52,464 bases of DNA, taken from an uncultured Prevotellaceae bacterium. GTDB taxonomy: Bacteria > Bacteroidota > Bacteroidia > Bacteroidales > Bacteroidaceae. The stretch covers positions 1 to 52,464 of the forward strand of contig CACYQO010000032.1 of the NCBI GenBank assembly GCA_902776545.1, in the 5' to 3' direction. The translations under genes were made by a program, and so were the position numbers. Numbering within the stretch: position 1 is the stretch's first letter; each line of letters opens with the position of its first letter. The notes beneath the pieces are model-generated. The model was not told the origin of the DNA. It did no database searches and saw only the letters and a list, made by a program, of their open reading frames with translations. Below are positions 28,774 to 37,743 of the stretch, one piece after another.

Positions 28774-31700
28774 ATGAAAGCAAAAAAACTCATAGAGGTG
28801 GCTCTGCCCATCAAGGAAATTTCAGCAGAAAGCGTACGTGATAAGAGTATCCGTCACGGCCATATCAGTACCCTGCATCTGTGGTGGGCACGTAGGCCAT
28901 TACCCGTTTGTCGTGCTATTGTTTTTGCCAGTTTGGTGCCAGACCCATTGGATGAAAACTGCCCTGATGCATTCAAATATGCTGTAGAGATGTTGCTGAA
29001 TACAGGTCTTGGTAAACTGCACTACAAGCCATACAAAGATATTCCCTATACCAGCATTGTTGACGAGATGGAAGATAACCATCGCAATCGCCTCATGATG
29101 TTTATTGGCAAGTTCTCAGAAACATGTCAGGCTAATATGATTTCAGGCAAATCGACGCCTCCTAAAGATCAATTAGATGATTGGTCACTTATCAAATGGG
29201 AGAATAAGAACAATCCCAAGATTCTTCGCATTGCAAGAGAACTAATCTTTGTGGCCTATCAAAGTGACAAAAGGCCTGATGCAACTTGGAACGAACTGGA
29301 TGCAGAATTCACGAAACTATATGAAGCCATCCCTAAAGCTGAGAAGGATCTATATGAATTAAAGGACCGCCATATTGAAACTGATGAGGTTAAGCAGCGT
29401 GAAGCTGAACTGCAAGTAGCTATCGATGCTTTCCAAAATGAAATGCCATCAGTCTTTGACCCCTTCGCTGGGGGAGGTGCTATACCTTTGGAGGCTGCAC
29501 GCTTAGGTTGTCGTAGTTATGGTAACGACGTCAACCCTGTTGCCCATATCATTGAACGTGGTTCTGCTGAGTTCCCACAGAAATACGGCAAACCTATCGT
29601 ATATAGCAAGGAGGAATTTGAAAAGCTTTATGGGGAAGAAGGTCTCAAAATGGCGCAGAAAGATGAAAGCGGCATAACCTTTGATGGTAAATGCTACCAT
29701 ATTCCTAACCGTTTGGCTTTCGATGTTGAGTATTATGCCAAGAGAGTCCTAGCGGAAACAGAGAAAGAAATTGGCAATTTGTATCAATCAACAACAGAGA
29801 AGACCCCTCTTGTATATTATTGGGTAAGAACAGCTAAATGCTCTAATCCAAGTTGTCGAGCAGATATCCCAATGCTCAAGCAATTCTATATCTCAAAAAG
29901 AAGAACGGCACGACCCAAAGATTGGTATTATCTGTCACCAATAATAGAAAAGAATAGTATAGATTTTGAAATTAGAAGAGGTAACTGTTCAGAAGATGGA
30001 TGGAATAATCGTGGAAATCTTACATGTCCTTGTTGTGGTAACATAACAAACATTTCTGAAATTAAAAAACAGTTTTGTTCAGCACCTATCAAAGAACGTT
30101 TAGTCGCTATTATTGAAGATGGTAACGAAAGGACATATAGAACTCCTAATCAAAGAGATATTGATCTAATTGAGAAATTAAAAAGAGTAGATACAATCCC
30201 TTCAGAAAAATTAGAAGTAGGAAATGTTCGTAATTTTAATACCCCTGGTTGGGGAATTGATTCTTTTGATGGTTTATTCTCAAAACGGCAGAGTATATTT
30301 CTAGCAAAATTCAAAGAAAAGATTGAAGAAATATGCTCTGAAATTCATCTTGATGTTAAGTACGTTTCTGTTATTAAAACTTATCTTGCATTATGGTTTG
30401 ACAAAGTACTATGTAGAAATACATCATTTGGAGTCTGGCACAAATTACAAGAAACAGTTGAACACCCCTTTGGCAGACAAGCAATCCCTATGGTTTTTGA
30501 TTATCCGGAAATGAATCCATTTTCCAATTTATCAGGAGCTTGTATTGGTCAGTTGAATTCTGTCGTGGCATTTATTGAGAACGAAAATTCTTTCCCATCA
30601 GTATTTAACAATATCATGAGTGGTGATAGAAGCCAGTTTGAAAAGAAGACAATTACAGCTGTTATAACTGATCCACCATATTATGATGCAATCGCATATG
30701 CAGATTTAGCTGACTTTTTCTACGTATGGTTGAAAGCGATTATAAATAAAGAGTATGAATTAGTTTTTTCCACACCAAAGACTCCAAAGCAAGACGAATG
30801 TACAGCTTTGAAACATCATCATGGAAATAGTGATGATGAAGCAAAAAAGCATTTTGAGACAATGCTGACAGCAATATTTGATGCAATAGAACTTCAAACA
30901 TCCGATATCGTAAGCATAATGTTTGCTCATCAAAGTACTGAAGCGTGGACTACATTATGTAACTCTATATTAGATGCGAGAATGAATATCACAGGTAGTT
31001 GGCCTATGGATACTGAAGTAAGTATAGCTCTTAAGGCACAAATGTCTACTCTCGAATCTTCTGTCACTGTTGCTTGTCGACCGTCGGAACGTAAGGGTTT
31101 TGCAGATTTTGATGAGGTAAAGCATGATATCCGTCAGTTAGTAAAGGCTGAGGTAGAGAAATTATACGGCCTTGGCTTCCGAGGTGCGGATTTGTTAACG
31201 GCTTGCTTTGGTCAGGCTGTGAGCGTGTTTGGACATTATAAGTTGGTAGAAACAGCAGAAGGTGATCCTGTCAGCGTAGGCCAGCTACTAGAGTTTGCTC
31301 GTGAAAGTGCAGCACAGGCTTTACTTGAAGGCGTGCCAGGAGAGCCACAAACCAAATTCTATTGTGGTTGGCTCCAGATGAACGGCATGTCGGAATGTGA
31401 CTTCGACGATGTGAACAAATATACACGTGTAGGTGTAAATGTGGAGATTCGTAGTTTGCAAAGTGACAGGCTGCTAATAACCGAGGGGAACAAACAACAC
31501 TTAGCAACAGCGGAAGAACATTTAGGTAAAAACGAGACCTGGGGCTCACAACCAACAGACTATATGATAAGTCAAGTTCATCGTATGATGATGGCTTATC
31601 GTATGGGTAATCAGGTTCAGCTGTTGCATTTGGTTCGTGACCTCTGCCCACAAAGCGATGCCCCACAATGGCGACTGTTAGATTTCCTTGGTGGTCATCT

Positions 31701-31821
31701 TCCTGAAGACAGTCAAGATTATAAAGATGTTAAGGGCATTCTTGCGAGTGCAGAAATGCTTCGACAGAAATGTAAAGATACTGCAGTTCCTAAGGTTGGA
31801 ACATTGGATTTTGAAGATTAA
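28774..31821 (+). CDS. DUF1156-containing adenine-specific DNA methylase
   Basis: This 1015-aa protein opens with the DUF1156 signature (SIRHGHISTLHLWWARRPL, about residues 26-44). The SAM-binding motif DPFAGGGAIPLEAARLG is at about 228 and the catalytic DPPYYDAIAYADL at about 631, the order expected for N6-adenine methylases of this group. Two Cys pairs between them (CSNPSC at about 355, CPCC at about 417) suggest a zinc ribbon. In BREX type 3 a DUF1156 methylase (PglXI) marks host DNA. The middle of the gene, about 29790-31050, is more AT-rich and uses AGA for Arg, unlike both ends. That suggests exchange of the specificity region. Confidence 0.93.
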   Translation: MKAKKLIEVALPIKEISAESVRDKSIRHGHISTLHLWWARRPLPVCRAIVFASLVPDPLDENCPDAFKYAVEMLLNTGLGKLHYKPYKDIPYTSIVDEMEDNHRNRLMMFIGKFSETCQANMISGKSTPPKDQLDDWSLIKWENKNNPKILRIARELIFVAYQSDKRPDATWNELDAEFTKLYEAIPKAEKDLYELKDRHIETDEVKQREAELQVAIDAFQNEMPSVFDPFAGGGAIPLEAARLGCRSYGNDVNPVAHIIERGSAEFPQKYGKPIVYSKEEFEKLYGEEGLKMAQKDESGITFDGKCYHIPNRLAFDVEYYAKRVLAETEKEIGNLYQSTTEKTPLVYYWVRTAKCSNPSCRADIPMLKQFYISKRRTARPKDWYYLSPIIEKNSIDFEIRRGNCSEDGWNNRGNLTCPCCGNITNISEIKKQFCSAPIKERLVAIIEDGNERTYRTPNQRDIDLIEKLKRVDTIPSEKLEVGNVRNFNTPGWGIDSFDGLFSKRQSIFLAKFKEKIEEICSEIHLDVKYVSVIKTYLALWFDKVLCRNTSFGVWHKLQETVEHPFGRQAIPMVFDYPEMNPFSNLSGACIGQLNSVVAFIENENSFPSVFNNIMSGDRSQFEKKTITAVITDPPYYDAIAYADLADFFYVWLKAIINKEYELVFSTPKTPKQDECTALKHHHGNSDDEAKKHFETMLTAIFDAIELQTSDIVSIMFAHQSTEAWTTLCNSILDARMNITGSWPMDTEVSIALKAQMSTLESSVTVACRPSERKGFADFDEVKHDIRQLVKAEVEKLYGLGFRGADLLTACFGQAVSVFGHYKLVETAEGDPVSVGQLLEFARESAAQALLEGVPGEPQTKFYCGWLQMNGMSECDFDDVNKYTRVGVNVEIRSLQSDRLLITEGNKQHLATAEEHLGKNETWGSQPTDYMISQVHRMMMAYRMGNQVQLLHLVRDLCPQSDAPQWRLLDFLGGHLPEDSQDYKDVKGILASAEMLRQKCKDTAVPKVGTLDFED

Positions 31822-31833
31822 AACCTATAGACT

Positions 31834-34629
31834 ATGGATAAAGTAATGATGAATAATGGGAATTCGCTTCCTGCATGGTATAATGTAGTCGCTCCCCAAA
31901 ACGATATTCGAAATGGGGTTCTCGATGAAAGTATATTTGCTGCAAATATAGAGGAAGTAGCTACAGGAACAGCACCTGTGGTGTATCAAGATATCAGGTG
32001 TTTCTTCGAATGTACCTACGTGACTGATGGAATCAAGGAATTGATACGTCGCGTAGTACAGGCACTTAATGGCAAGGAAAGCCAGAATAGAGTCATCTCA
32101 CTACAGACGGGATTTGGTGGTGGTAAAACCCACTCGTTGATTTCACTCTATCATGTTGTAAAAGATAGTCCTGTATTCAGGGATTTAGGAGTGGCACAAA
32201 CCATATTGGAACCTGAGGATATGCCACAATTCAATAATGCGAAAGTGGCGGTATTCACTCAGAATACTGTTAATGTGGTTGATGGCCATCAGGTAGCAGA
32301 TGGCATTATTACTCACACACTTTGGGGCGAATTGGCTTGGCAATTAGGAGGTCGTGAGGGTTATGAATTAGTGAGAAATGATGATACTCAGATGATTGCT
32401 CCTAATGCTCAGAAGTTCAAGACTATCCTCGAGAAGGCAAGTCCTGCGCTGATACTGATAGACGAGCTTGCTGATTACTGCAACAAAGCAAGTGGCAAGA
32501 TTGTAGGAAGCGGAACCTTATTCACTCAAACAAACAGTTTCATACAGGCTCTGACTGAAGTGGTTTCTTCTGTTCCCAAGACGGTACTTATATGTACGCT
32601 CCCTGCCAGTGCAAGAGAAGTGGCATCGAGTGAGATAGGCCAAGAGATTCTTTCCTCTTTGGAGACTCGAGTGATTCGTGTTGGTAGTAGTGTGAAGCCT
32701 GTTGATGATGAAGAAATCTATGAGGTGGTTCGTCGTAGGCTGTTTGATCGTATCACGAATCAGGATGTTATCGAACAGGTAGCAAGGAAATATAAGGATA
32801 TGTACCATAATCGTCGCGATGCTTTGCCTAATGAAGCGGATCGAGTGGCTTATGTGGAACGTATTAAGAAAGCTTATCCCTTCCACCCAGAGTTGATAGA
32901 CCTCTTCCGTGTTCGCTGGGGTAGTGACTCGAGATTCCAGCGCACAAGAGGCGTTTTACGTCTGTTGGCAAGTATCGTGAAAGATTTGTGGCAACGGAAG
33001 AGTTCTCTTGTTGGCACACAAGCATTAATCCAGACCAGCGATGTGCTATTGGAAAATCTTCCTACTTTGCAAAGTCAGATTACAAGTCTGATGGGCGCTC
33101 AATGGGACTCTGTAATGCACGCGGATGTAATCGGAACTATTAGCAATGCCTATAAGATAGACGAAAAGAACGCAGGAAGCAATATTGGAGATTATCACTT
33201 GGCAACTGCTGTAACTACAACGGTGTTGATGGCTTCGATTGGCTCTTCATCACAAAAGGGCTTGTCATTGAAACAACTGAAACTTTGTTTGCTGAAGCCT
33301 GATGCCTTCCAGCATAATGACATTGACTCTACCATCTTTCAGTTGGAGAATGTGGTTCATTATATGTATCGCAGTAGTATTGGTGGAGAGCAAAGTTATT
33401 GGTTCCAATCTAAGCCAAATATCAACATCCTGATAAATCAGGCTAAGGGTGATGTGAAGGACGATGAGATAAATGCCGAAGTTTTGCAGATGATAAAACA
33501 ATCTGTAATGACTATTTCAAAAGTGAAAGTCCTTGTTGATCCCTCTGGAGATGTGCCTGAGCAGAAACAGCTGACATTCGTTGTGATGCATCCCAAATAT
33601 ACTGTGGCTGCTGGTGGCAATGTGAGTCGTTCTGCAGAGCTTGCCATCAAACAGATGGCTCAGATGAAAGGATCGTCTCAGAGAGTATATCGTAACACCA
33701 TGCTGTACCTCTTGAGTTCTGAAGCAGGCAAGGCTGCCCTGAGCATGAAATTGAGGGAATACTTGGCTTGCGATAAGATCATCAAGGAATACAGTAGTCA
33801 GTTGGATTCTGATCAAAGAAAGGATGTGGCTGACAGAAAGAAACTCAGTGCAGATGCTGCTAAAGAGCAATTGATCCACGCCTATAATACGGTGGTAAAA
33901 TGCGAGCGTGATACATTGAACACGCAGGAAATTAATTCTTTTGCTTCTGAATTCGCTGCACAGGTATCTGTCAATACGTTAAATGAACTTCATGAGAATG
34001 GAATAGTGCTCCGTAAGATTGGTTTGAACATCATCAATCGAAATGGCCTGATGCCTACCGTAGAAAAGCCTGTTAAGGTGAATGATGTCTATGAAGCATT
34101 CCTGCGCTTTGATGACAAGCCTATGATTCTGAATGCTGAGGCTATTACGGATACTGTAAACAGGTATTGCGAAGAAGGAATGTGGAATGTGGGGACAGGT
34201 GCTGGCGAACCTTATTCTCGTATCTATCATAACGAAAGGGTTACATTCCTGAATCCCCAGGAAGATGGCTATTGGCTGCTGGATCCTTCAGTCATGCCGA
34301 AGCCTGCAGGAGGAGGAGGTGGGCCAACACCAGAGCCTCCAACACCTGGCCCAACACCTCCGACTCCAGGCTCAGAGCCAGGTTCAGAACCTACACCAAC
34401 CACCAAGACCTATAAGAAGGTAACCATCAGTGGTAGTGTGCCTATTGAGAACTATAGCCAACTATTCTCCAGTTTCGTGAATACGCTGAAGAATAATCAT
34501 CTGAAGATAGAGGTGAAGTTTACGGCTTCTAATAGCCCAACCAGTCCTTTAGCAGATAATTCACCCATCTTTAAGAGTGTGAAGGAATCCGCTTCGCAGT
34601 TAGGCTTAGAGTTTGAAGTTGAGGATTAA
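31834..34629 (+). CDS. DUF499 AAA+ ATPase (BrxC/PglY-like)
   Basis: This 931-aa ATPase has a Walker A motif in TGFGGGKTHSLI at about residue 92 and a Walker B in ILIDELADYC at about 206. A long helical region follows. A Gly/Pro-rich linker (about 822-857, GGGGGPTPEPPTPGPT) leads to a 70-residue C-terminal domain that may bind a partner. DUF499 ATPases include BrxC/PglY of BREX systems. The start at 31834 gives MDKVMMNNGN; two further methionines within six residues are alternatives. It lies 12 bp after the methylase and belongs to the same operon. Confidence 0.92.
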   Translation: MDKVMMNNGNSLPAWYNVVAPQNDIRNGVLDESIFAANIEEVATGTAPVVYQDIRCFFECTYVTDGIKELIRRVVQALNGKESQNRVISLQTGFGGGKTHSLISLYHVVKDSPVFRDLGVAQTILEPEDMPQFNNAKVAVFTQNTVNVVDGHQVADGIITHTLWGELAWQLGGREGYELVRNDDTQMIAPNAQKFKTILEKASPALILIDELADYCNKASGKIVGSGTLFTQTNSFIQALTEVVSSVPKTVLICTLPASAREVASSEIGQEILSSLETRVIRVGSSVKPVDDEEIYEVVRRRLFDRITNQDVIEQVARKYKDMYHNRRDALPNEADRVAYVERIKKAYPFHPELIDLFRVRWGSDSRFQRTRGVLRLLASIVKDLWQRKSSLVGTQALIQTSDVLLENLPTLQSQITSLMGAQWDSVMHADVIGTISNAYKIDEKNAGSNIGDYHLATAVTTTVLMASIGSSSQKGLSLKQLKLCLLKPDAFQHNDIDSTIFQLENVVHYMYRSSIGGEQSYWFQSKPNINILINQAKGDVKDDEINAEVLQMIKQSVMTISKVKVLVDPSGDVPEQKQLTFVVMHPKYTVAAGGNVSRSAELAIKQMAQMKGSSQRVYRNTMLYLLSSEAGKAALSMKLREYLACDKIIKEYSSQLDSDQRKDVADRKKLSADAAKEQLIHAYNTVVKCERDTLNTQEINSFASEFAAQVSVNTLNELHENGIVLRKIGLNIINRNGLMPTVEKPVKVNDVYEAFLRFDDKPMILNAEAITDTVNRYCEEGMWNVGTGAGEPYSRIYHNERVTFLNPQEDGYWLLDPSVMPKPAGGGGGPTPEPPTPGPTPPTPGSEPGSEPTPTTKTYKKVTISGSVPIENYSQLFSSFVNTLKNNHLKIEVKFTASNSPTSPLADNSPIFKSVKESASQLGLEFEVED

Positions 34630-34647
34630 CTAAAAATATGTATACAC

Positions 34648-34815
34648 ATGGGTAAAGGAAAAAGAAAAGGTAGAGGTTCTACAGGATTGAACAGTCTGTC
34701 GCGCAAAGATCCAATTAACAAAATCAGAAGTCTTAAATTGCAAAATGATAAGGCTATGCAAAGTAACAAACCGGATTGGGAAGATAAATATGAATATGGG
34801 CTTTCTGATTGGTAA
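34648..34815 (+). CDS. Small basic protein (55 aa) of the defence-like operon
   Basis: This ORF starts MGKGKRKGRGSTGLNSLSRK and ends YEYGLSDW. The N-terminal half is highly basic and the C-terminal end is acidic and aromatic. It lies 18 bp after the DUF499 gene and only 3 bp before the next small ORF, tightly packed in one orientation, which supports real coding. I do not recognise the family. Nucleic-acid binding is a reasonable guess from charge only. Confidence 0.7.
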   Translation: MGKGKRKGRGSTGLNSLSRKDPINKIRSLKLQNDKAMQSNKPDWEDKYEYGLSDW

Positions 34816-34818
34816 ATT

Positions 34819-35031
34819 ATGAAGAAGAAAAGAAATAACAACAGTTCATCTTATCCTCTACCAGATGGACACCCTACAAGGCACAGACCTCGTAGAAATT
34901 ATTGGGGTAATCTTTATGATGAGGATACTTTTGACGAAGACCTACATCACTTCACGGCAGATTCTGATACTGCTTTATATGACACAGAGGATGATCATGA
35001 TTCTTATTATGAGTCTGGTGGATACGAATGA
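34819..35031 (+). CDS. Small acidic protein (70 aa) of the defence-like operon
   Basis: The protein has a basic, Asn/Ser/Pro-rich start (MKKKRNNNSSSYPLPDG) and a strongly acidic Asp/Glu/Tyr/His tail (EDTFDEDLHHF, DTEDDHDSYYES). Its stop overlaps the start of the Pif1-like gene (ATGA), so the two are translationally coupled. I do not recognise the family. The acidic tail could mimic DNA or bind a partner; this is inference. Confidence 0.7.
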   Translation: MKKKRNNNSSSYPLPDGHPTRHRPRRNYWGNLYDEDTFDEDLHHFTADSDTALYDTEDDHDSYYESGGYE

Positions 35032-36728
35032 TTTTAGATAAACATAGCAAAGAAGCATTAAGGCTGATAGATGAGGGAAAGAACCTCTTTATCACAGGAA
35101 AGGCAGGGACAGGCAAAACAACTCTGCTTGGAGAAGTGGTTAAGAGATTAAATGAAAAGGGGATCCTTTCCGTAGTTCTAGCTCCCACAGGTGTCGCTGC
35201 TGAAAATGCAGATGGAGTCACTTTGCATTCTTTCTTGCGTTTACCTTTAACTCCTTACTTACCTCATCATCGCTATTCAAATTTATATTCACTCGATGAC
35301 CATGCTATAGAGGTGGTAAAGAAACTATATGTGATTATCATAGATGAAATAAGCATGGTGAGATGCGATATGCTTGATGCTGCCGATATGATACTTCGCC
35401 ACTATCGTCGTAACAAAAAGCCCTTTGGCGGAATTCAACTGATAATGTTTGGCGATCTTTACCAGCTTATGCCTGTCACAAAGAATGAAGATTGGGAGGT
35501 TTTGAAAAATCACTATAGATCTTCTTATTTCTTTTGCAGTGAATTACTACAAAAAATGGATTATTATGTGGTTTCTTTAGAAAAGGTACATAGGCAGAAG
35601 GATAAGGACTTTGTTAGTCTGCTAAATAATATTAGATTGGGTGTAATAAAAGCAAAAGATATTGATTTCCTTAATACAAGGTATGAGCCAAACTATGATG
35701 CTGAAATCAGTAATTTCGTTGTTATGCTGAAAGTTAAGAATAAGCAAACGGAAAATTATAATGAGGATAAGTTGAATGAACTAAGGGGAGATGAAAAAAC
35801 AACATGGGCTTACGAAGATAATTGGAAGCCAGAAAAAAGTCCTGCACCTTCTAAACTCGTAGTAAAGAAAGGGGCTCGGGTTATGTTTGTGAAAAATGAT
35901 ACACATAAACCTAGACGATACGTGAATGGCACAATGGGTTATGTCGTAGGATTTGGAGATGGCTATATTGAGGTAAAAAAAGATGGTTCAAATCAACCAA
36001 TCTTTGTAGAAAGACAAACGTGGGATAGATTATCATACAAAATCGATAAAAAAACAAAAACAGTAGAAACAGAGTTTATAGGATGTTTTAAGCAATATCC
36101 TTTGAAATTAGCATGGGCTGTTACTGTTCACAAAAGTCAGGGTTTAACATTTGACGAAGTAGCAGTAGATGTTGCCAAATCATTTACTTATGGGCAGGTG
36201 TATGTAGCGCTTAGTCGTTGCCGGACTATGGATGGATTACATTTGATATCAAAAATACCAAGCCAGAAGATAAAGGCAGATCCACTAGTAAAGGCTTATT
36301 TGGATTCGGTTAATGATGAAGGAAAGGCATTACTATTACGGGATATTGATGACACAAATGAATACGAAAAAGAATCACTGATGTTGTGGATCAGTGAAAG
36401 AAAGTATTGGAGTATTAAAGAGGGCAGAGCCCATAAGTATAGTCATTCTATAGAAGATGATGAATATGCAAAAAAGATATTTAAGACCAATAATGGGAAG
36501 CTTATAATAAATGATACATATAAAAGTCTTCGCAAAAAGTTCTCCATTTTTGATATGAATGGTGGTAATTGTCCATTTGTTACTCGAAAATATAAAACCG
36601 TAACTTTTCAGAACGAATGGTATAGCCCCATAACCTTAGAAATAACTAGTGATATAGAAATTAAGCAAGGAAAGGATCCTTACGGTGATGATGTATGGAT
36701 CTTCGAAATAAGATTAGGAAATAAATAA
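35028..36728 (+). CDS. Pif1/RecD-like DNA helicase
   Basis: This 566-aa superfamily 1 helicase has Walker A GKAGTGKTTLL at about residue 24 and APTGVAAENADGVTLHSF at about 51. Walker B IIDEISMV is at about 105 and MFGDLYQL at about 141. C-terminal motifs are VTVHKSQGLTFDEV (about 365) and VYVALSRCRT (about 391). The last 130 residues are an extra domain I do not recognise. Pif1-like enzymes unwind DNA 5' to 3' and several defence operons carry one. The start overlaps the stop of the 70-aa gene. Confidence 0.9.
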   Translation: MILDKHSKEALRLIDEGKNLFITGKAGTGKTTLLGEVVKRLNEKGILSVVLAPTGVAAENADGVTLHSFLRLPLTPYLPHHRYSNLYSLDDHAIEVVKKLYVIIIDEISMVRCDMLDAADMILRHYRRNKKPFGGIQLIMFGDLYQLMPVTKNEDWEVLKNHYRSSYFFCSELLQKMDYYVVSLEKVHRQKDKDFVSLLNNIRLGVIKAKDIDFLNTRYEPNYDAEISNFVVMLKVKNKQTENYNEDKLNELRGDEKTTWAYEDNWKPEKSPAPSKLVVKKGARVMFVKNDTHKPRRYVNGTMGYVVGFGDGYIEVKKDGSNQPIFVERQTWDRLSYKIDKKTKTVETEFIGCFKQYPLKLAWAVTVHKSQGLTFDEVAVDVAKSFTYGQVYVALSRCRTMDGLHLISKIPSQKIKADPLVKAYLDSVNDEGKALLLRDIDDTNEYEKESLMLWISERKYWSIKEGRAHKYSHSIEDDEYAKKIFKTNNGKLIINDTYKSLRKKFSIFDMNGGNCPFVTRKYKTVTFQNEWYSPITLEITSDIEIKQGKDPYGDDVWIFEIRLGNK

Positions 36729-36736
36729 AAAATTGT

Positions 36737-37483
36737 ATGAATCCATATATTCTTTTATTTCTTGCTTTATATGCTCGCTATCCTGAAACAGTGAAGGTCA
36801 TAATAAGTTTGATTATTCTTATTTACATTATATCTTCAATTGGGGGGTTGGTATTCTTTCTTATTCTCCTTTTCTCGGCTATAGCCATTGTGATAATTTA
36901 TATAATAGGAACAGTCTGTAATTCCGATGATAAGATTAATGATTATAAGAAAAGGATCAGCGGACGTAATCAGTCTATTGCTAATGTGATGAGAAACGAT
37001 CCAGACGTGACAGTACGAAAAGGAGACGAAGCATCAGGAGTATTACCCAAGGCATACAAGTTCTTTATTTATGAAGGCTTGACGAACACAAAGACGAGCA
37101 GGTTCCAGGATGATATGATAAACATCATATTCAGAGTCTCTGAGGATTTCAGGGGTATCGTTGTCGAAATCAAGAACCTAAGCCGTGACAAATTCTATAT
37201 CAAGTGGGGTTCAGCTACTATCAGCGATAACCACGTGTATATTGATGACATTCTTTATAAAGACTATATGTCATTAGGCAAACTCCGTCCAGGTGAAAGT
37301 GTTACGAAAACATTGCGCGAGAAGTCTCTGTCGAGATTCTTTTTTGATGAAGATATCCTTCGTCAGAATTGTAAACTAACAAATAATGCTGGGTATGTTG
37401 TCAGGATTCCCATCACTTTGGAGTCAGGGAAGAAGATACGTTATAAATTCTCTATTGTAACCGGGAGAGTTGACGAAGAGTAA
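36737..37483 (+). CDS. Membrane-anchored protein of unknown function, last gene of the operon
   Basis: This 248-aa protein has two adjacent hydrophobic segments (about residues 18-40 and 42-62) followed by a soluble domain of about 180 residues. That domain contains two apparent beta-rich parts (VVEIKNLSRDKFYIKWGSATIS; VRIPITLESGKKIRYKF). I do not recognise the family. It starts 8 bp after the Pif1-like gene. Its stop codon touches the right boundary repeat. A membrane protein at the end of a defence operon could be an effector, but nothing here shows that. Confidence 0.75.
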   Translation: MNPYILLFLALYARYPETVKVIISLIILIYIISSIGGLVFFLILLFSAIAIVIIYIIGTVCNSDDKINDYKKRISGRNQSIANVMRNDPDVTVRKGDEASGVLPKAYKFFIYEGLTNTKTSRFQDDMINIIFRVSEDFRGIVVEIKNLSRDKFYIKWGSATISDNHVYIDDILYKDYMSLGKLRPGESVTKTLREKSLSRFFFDEDILRQNCKLTNNAGYVVRIPITLESGKKIRYKFSIVTGRVDEE

Positions 37484-37507
37484 TATTGCATTATTGCATT
37501 GCATTTG
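37482..37507 (-). repeat. Island boundary repeat, right copy (TGCAATGCAAT type)
   Basis: These 26 bp are the exact reverse complement of 18885-18910. The first two bases are part of the TAA stop of the last operon gene. Confidence 0.9.
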
Positions 37508-37592
37508 TTTTTTTCGTAAACCAAGGAATAGCCAATATCGAAATAATGATAATTGAATAAGACCCACGTACACATGGGGGCGTTGGGCATTA

Positions 37593-37696
37593 AGTTTGAG
37601 GCGGTTCTTGCGTCCCATTGGTAGCAAGAGAGCGGCAGAGTTTGAGGCGGATCTTGCGTCCCATAGGTAGCAAGAGAGCGGCAGAGTTTGAGGCGG
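37593..37696. repeat. 46-bp tandem repeat, about 2.3 units
   Basis: Units start at 37593, 37639 and 37685 with AGTTTGAGGCGG and contain CTTGCGTCCCAT and GGTAGCAAGAGAGCGGCAG. A related sequence is inside the TonB receptor at 14399-14424. Confidence 0.9.
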
Positions 37697-37738
37697 TTCA
37701 GACCACCCCTAACCCCTCCTAACTTAGGAGGGGAAAAG
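37696..37738. repeat. CCCCTCCTAACTTAGGAGGGG palindrome, intergenic copy
   Basis: A 21-bp palindrome with a GTTCAGACCACCCC flank lies between convergent genes and probably ends transcription on both strands. It is almost identical over 40 bp to the copy inside hflX. Confidence 0.85.
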
Positions 37739-37743
37739 GGAAA

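Noticed and set aside
25313-37483. Complete BREX or DISARM system
   Set aside because: No PglZ, BrxA, BrxL, DrmA or DrmB relatives are present. Only the methylase, DUF499 and SNF2 helicase types are shared.
18885-37507. Conventional insertion sequence or integrative element
   Set aside because: No transposase, recombinase or tRNA attachment site was found, so the repeats are reported only as boundaries.
37593-37696. CRISPR array
   Set aside because: The 46-bp units are directly abutting with no spacers, only about 2.3 copies exist, and there are no cas genes.
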